DNA from: Pectobacterium aquaticum
GTDB taxonomy: Bacteria; Pseudomonadota; Gammaproteobacteria; Enterobacterales; Enterobacteriaceae
Direction: 5' to 3'
Assembly (NCBI RefSeq): GCF_003382565.3
Contig: NZ_CP086253.1
Location: 124,001 to 188,000, forward strand
DNA length: 64,000 nt
In this document: one piece after another, positions 61,895-64,000 of the stretch
Numbering within the stretch: the stretch's first letter is position 1
Layout: every line of letters begins with the position of its first letter
Notes under the pieces: generated by a model
The model's database searches: none
The model's input: only the letters and a program-made list of their open reading frames with translations
Told to the model about the DNA's origin: nothing
Translations under genes and position numbers: made by a program

Positions 61895-63024
61895 AACGCA
61901 TTTTTGCTGCAACGCTGATGATGAGTACGCCGCTGGCGGCGGTACAGGCACAGGAATTAACGGTGTTGACGGCGGGTGACCAGAACATGGTCGATTATGT
62001 GAATGAATACTTAGGGCCGCTGTTTGAGAAGCAGCATCTCGGCGTAAAAGTGCGCGCTGTCGGTACTGGGCCAGGTGATGCGGGGTCGCAGAAGATTCTT
62101 GAGCGTTTCAATGCACAGCAGGCCGCTGGTGCCAAAGTCTGGGACACCGATGTGGCGGTTGTGCATGAGAAGTTTGTCGGCCCGATGGTGCAAAAGGGCG
62201 ACCTGCTGAAATATCGCGATGATATCGCCAGCGGCAAGCTGGTCAGCATGGCTGCTGCGGATAAAGCCATGGGTACGGACGTGAAAGGCTACGTCATGCC
62301 GATGTTCAGTAGCCAGACGGCGCTGGCCTATAACCCCAGCATGGTAGCGAATCCGCCTAAAAGCTATGACGAAATCCAACAGTGGGCAGCCGCAAATCCG
62401 AAGATGTTCGGCTACAACGGCATTAAAGGCGGCGCATCGGGAGTGAGCTTCGTCATGGGCTGGATTTACGCTTACGGCGGCGATGCCCAGAAGCTGATGA
62501 ACGGACCGTTTGATGAGGCGGAAGCGAAGAAATGGCAACCCGCGTTTGAACGCCTGAAAGCCTTTAACAAGAACGTGACGCTGACGCCGGGCAATGCTGG
62601 CACGCTCGACATGCTGAGCCGCGGTGAAATCGCGATGGGGCCGGTGTGGGTCGATATGTTCTATTCCTGGAAAGCGAGCGGGCAACTGCCGGACAATTTC
62701 AAGTTGCTGCTTCCTGCGCCCGGTATGCCGGGGCAGCCGATGCACTATGTCATCCCCGCGCAGGCACCGAACCGCGAACTGGCTAAACAGTTTGTCGAAT
62801 TGGCAACCAGCGCCAAAGTGCAGGCCGAAGGGATCGTGGAACGCTTTAACTGGTATCCGGGGGTCGATGCCAAGTACGTTCAGGCTGAGCTGAAGCCCGC
62901 CGTCTGGCAACGCCTGTTCACGGATGTGACGCCTGATGAACTGGCGAGCAAAGGGAAGACATTCCCTATCGCGCCTTATCACACCGCGATTTTAAACGCC
63001 TATGAGCAGGCGATGGCGAAGTAA
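61891..63024 (+). CDS. ABC importer periplasmic binding protein
   Basis: 377 residues with a signal peptide (MKRIFAATLMMSTPLAAVQA, cleaved after AQA). Extracellular solute-binding fold of the iron/polyamine/phosphonate cluster: VLTAGDQNMVDYVNEYLGP at the mature start, GTGPGDAGSQKILERFNAQQ near 55, and FGYNGIKGGASGVSFVMGW near 170. The GxGPGDAGS loop could hold an anionic ligand. The ATG overlaps the ATPase stop by four bases. Resembles YnjB-type proteins; substrate not known. Confidence 0.85.
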   Translation: MKRIFAATLMMSTPLAAVQAQELTVLTAGDQNMVDYVNEYLGPLFEKQHLGVKVRAVGTGPGDAGSQKILERFNAQQAAGAKVWDTDVAVVHEKFVGPMVQKGDLLKYRDDIASGKLVSMAAADKAMGTDVKGYVMPMFSSQTALAYNPSMVANPPKSYDEIQQWAAANPKMFGYNGIKGGASGVSFVMGWIYAYGGDAQKLMNGPFDEAEAKKWQPAFERLKAFNKNVTLTPGNAGTLDMLSRGEIAMGPVWVDMFYSWKASGQLPDNFKLLLPAPGMPGQPMHYVIPAQAPNRELAKQFVELATSAKVQAEGIVERFNWYPGVDAKYVQAELKPAVWQRLFTDVTPDELASKGKTFPIAPYHTAILNAYEQAMAK

Positions 63025-63097
63025 TCATTCCCTAAATTTTTATACCCTTAGCATCACATGCGCACTGGCGGGATGAGGCCAGAGCGCGGAGACATTC

Positions 63098-63937
63098 ATG
63101 TTGCAAGTATCCCAATTCTCTTCCCGACTGGCGGGTATCGCGCTTGTGCTACCCGCGCTGGCGGTGGTGGCTGTCTGTTTTATCACGCCGCTGGGGCTGT
63201 CGGTTGGGGGCGCTTTTGTCAGTCAGAATGGCGTGGGCATTGATAATTTTGTCACGGCATTGACGCTGTATCTGCCCGATATCCTGTTTACCTTACTGAT
63301 TGTGAGCCTCGCGACGCTACTGATCGGCCTGCTGTCCGTCATGATCGGCGGCTACCTGACACTGGGGGAAAGCCCGCGCATGGTGGCGCTGCTGCGCTGG
63401 GTCTATCGCTGGCCGCTGTTTATCCCGTTTATCGTGACCGGGCAAATTTTACGCACGTTTCTGGCCAAGAACGGCTGGTTGAATGGCGCGCTGGATACGC
63501 TCGGTATTGTCGATATGGCCAGCGCCAGCAACTGGCTGGATTGGCGCGGCATTGTGTTCGCTTTCGTCTGGAAGCAGACGCCGTTTGTGGCATTGCTGGT
63601 TGCGGGCGCGATGGCGTCGCTGGATCGCACGATGATAGAGTCCGCCCGTAATTTAGGCGCATCTCGCCTGCGTATCCTGTGTGAAATTGTGGTGCCTCAG
63701 GTTGGGCAAACGCTGCTCACCGGGCTCATTCTCTCTTTCGTCACCATGATGTCGGTACTGTCCGTACCGATGATGATCAATGCCCAGTCGCCAACGATGC
63801 TCACTGCCAACATTGCCTTTCGCATTAACGCCTACGGCGATTACGGCGTCGCGAATGCGTTGGGGGTGATTTCCCTGCTGATGACTGGCCTGTTTGCCGT
63901 GATTTATCTCCGCTTGAACATGAGGGAGAAGGCATGA
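63098..63937 (+). CDS. ABC importer permease 1
   Basis: 279-residue inner-membrane subunit with six membrane segments (first near 12-35) and the EAA loop ESARNLGASRLRILCEIVVP near residue 180. Its stop overlaps the start of a second permease (ATGA). Confidence 0.88.
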   Translation: MLQVSQFSSRLAGIALVLPALAVVAVCFITPLGLSVGGAFVSQNGVGIDNFVTALTLYLPDILFTLLIVSLATLLIGLLSVMIGGYLTLGESPRMVALLRWVYRWPLFIPFIVTGQILRTFLAKNGWLNGALDTLGIVDMASASNWLDWRGIVFAFVWKQTPFVALLVAGAMASLDRTMIESARNLGASRLRILCEIVVPQVGQTLLTGLILSFVTMMSVLSVPMMINAQSPTMLTANIAFRINAYGDYGVANALGVISLLMTGLFAVIYLRLNMREKA

Positions 63938-64000
63938 AGAACGTACTGTGGTGGATCCCGAGAATGCTGATTCTAGGGACGCTGATCTTCTTGATCTTTG
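63934..64000 (+). CDS. ABC importer permease 2, N-terminus only
   Basis: Starts MKNVLWWIPRMLILGTLIFL and runs out of the window after 22 codons. The overlap with permease 1 and the hydrophobic start make it the partner permease. Confidence 0.75.
   Translation, partial: MKNVLWWIPRMLILGTLIFLIF

Overview
The window looks like the chromosome of a soft-rot enterobacterium, most likely Pectobacterium. Much of it follows the Escherichia coli gene order of the cpx to met region: cpxARP, fieF, pfkA, tpiA, yiiQR, fpr, glpXKF, zapB, rraA, menA, hslUV, ftsN, cytR, priA, rpmE, metJBL. Two ERIC repeats and a plant-associate levansucrase support this placement. No rRNA, tRNA, CRISPR array or prophage was recognised.

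Layout. 1-8.3 kb: a chemoreceptor cut by the window edge, then the complete tetronate pathway (ltnD-otnK-otnC-otnI-transporter) with its divergent DeoR-type regulator. The pathway ends in DHAP, which tpiA (33 kb) feeds into glycolysis. 8.3-9.8 kb: a small toxin-antitoxin (TA) cluster, with a DUF1778 antitoxin whose toxin is only a stub and an intact parDE. 9.8-15 kb: ugpBAECQ for glycerol-3-phosphate and glycerophosphodiester uptake, behind four PHO repeats. 15-20 kb: an AEC transporter, yhhA, trmL and an uncharacterised DUF3142/large-repeat pair. 20-26.9 kb: the Cpx envelope-stress system with a Cpx box and a recognisable CpxQ sRNA, then sotB, fieF and pfkA.

26.9-33 kb is accessory. It holds an rhs fragment with a template-switch palindrome, IS1 debris, a levansucrase gene with a very AT-rich upstream region, a 180-bp internally deleted IS1-type element, agmatine catabolism (aguBA) and a brnTA module with a perfect 20-bp palindrome. 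33-36 kb returns to the core backbone. 36.1-39.1 kb is a second islet, set between fpr and glpX: prlF-yhaV with a structured leader, a terminated hairpin-rich non-coding segment, a lipoprotein, and a short protein resembling only the zinc half of FlhC. 39-52 kb is core again. 52.3-53 kb holds hicAB with the toxin broken by a 35-bp tandem duplication. 53-56 kb is a FecCD-type ABC importer behind a Zur-like palindrome. 56-60 kb is metJ/metBL with three met boxes. 60.6-64 kb is an ABC importer behind a PHO-box match, running off the right edge.

Three themes recur. There are five TA loci, two of which have lost a functional toxin. Control by nutrient and stress state is visible in DNA sites (PHO, CRP, Cpx, met, Zur-like). 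There are also several families of small structured repeats, including a four-hairpin cassette found once inside an ERIC and once alone.
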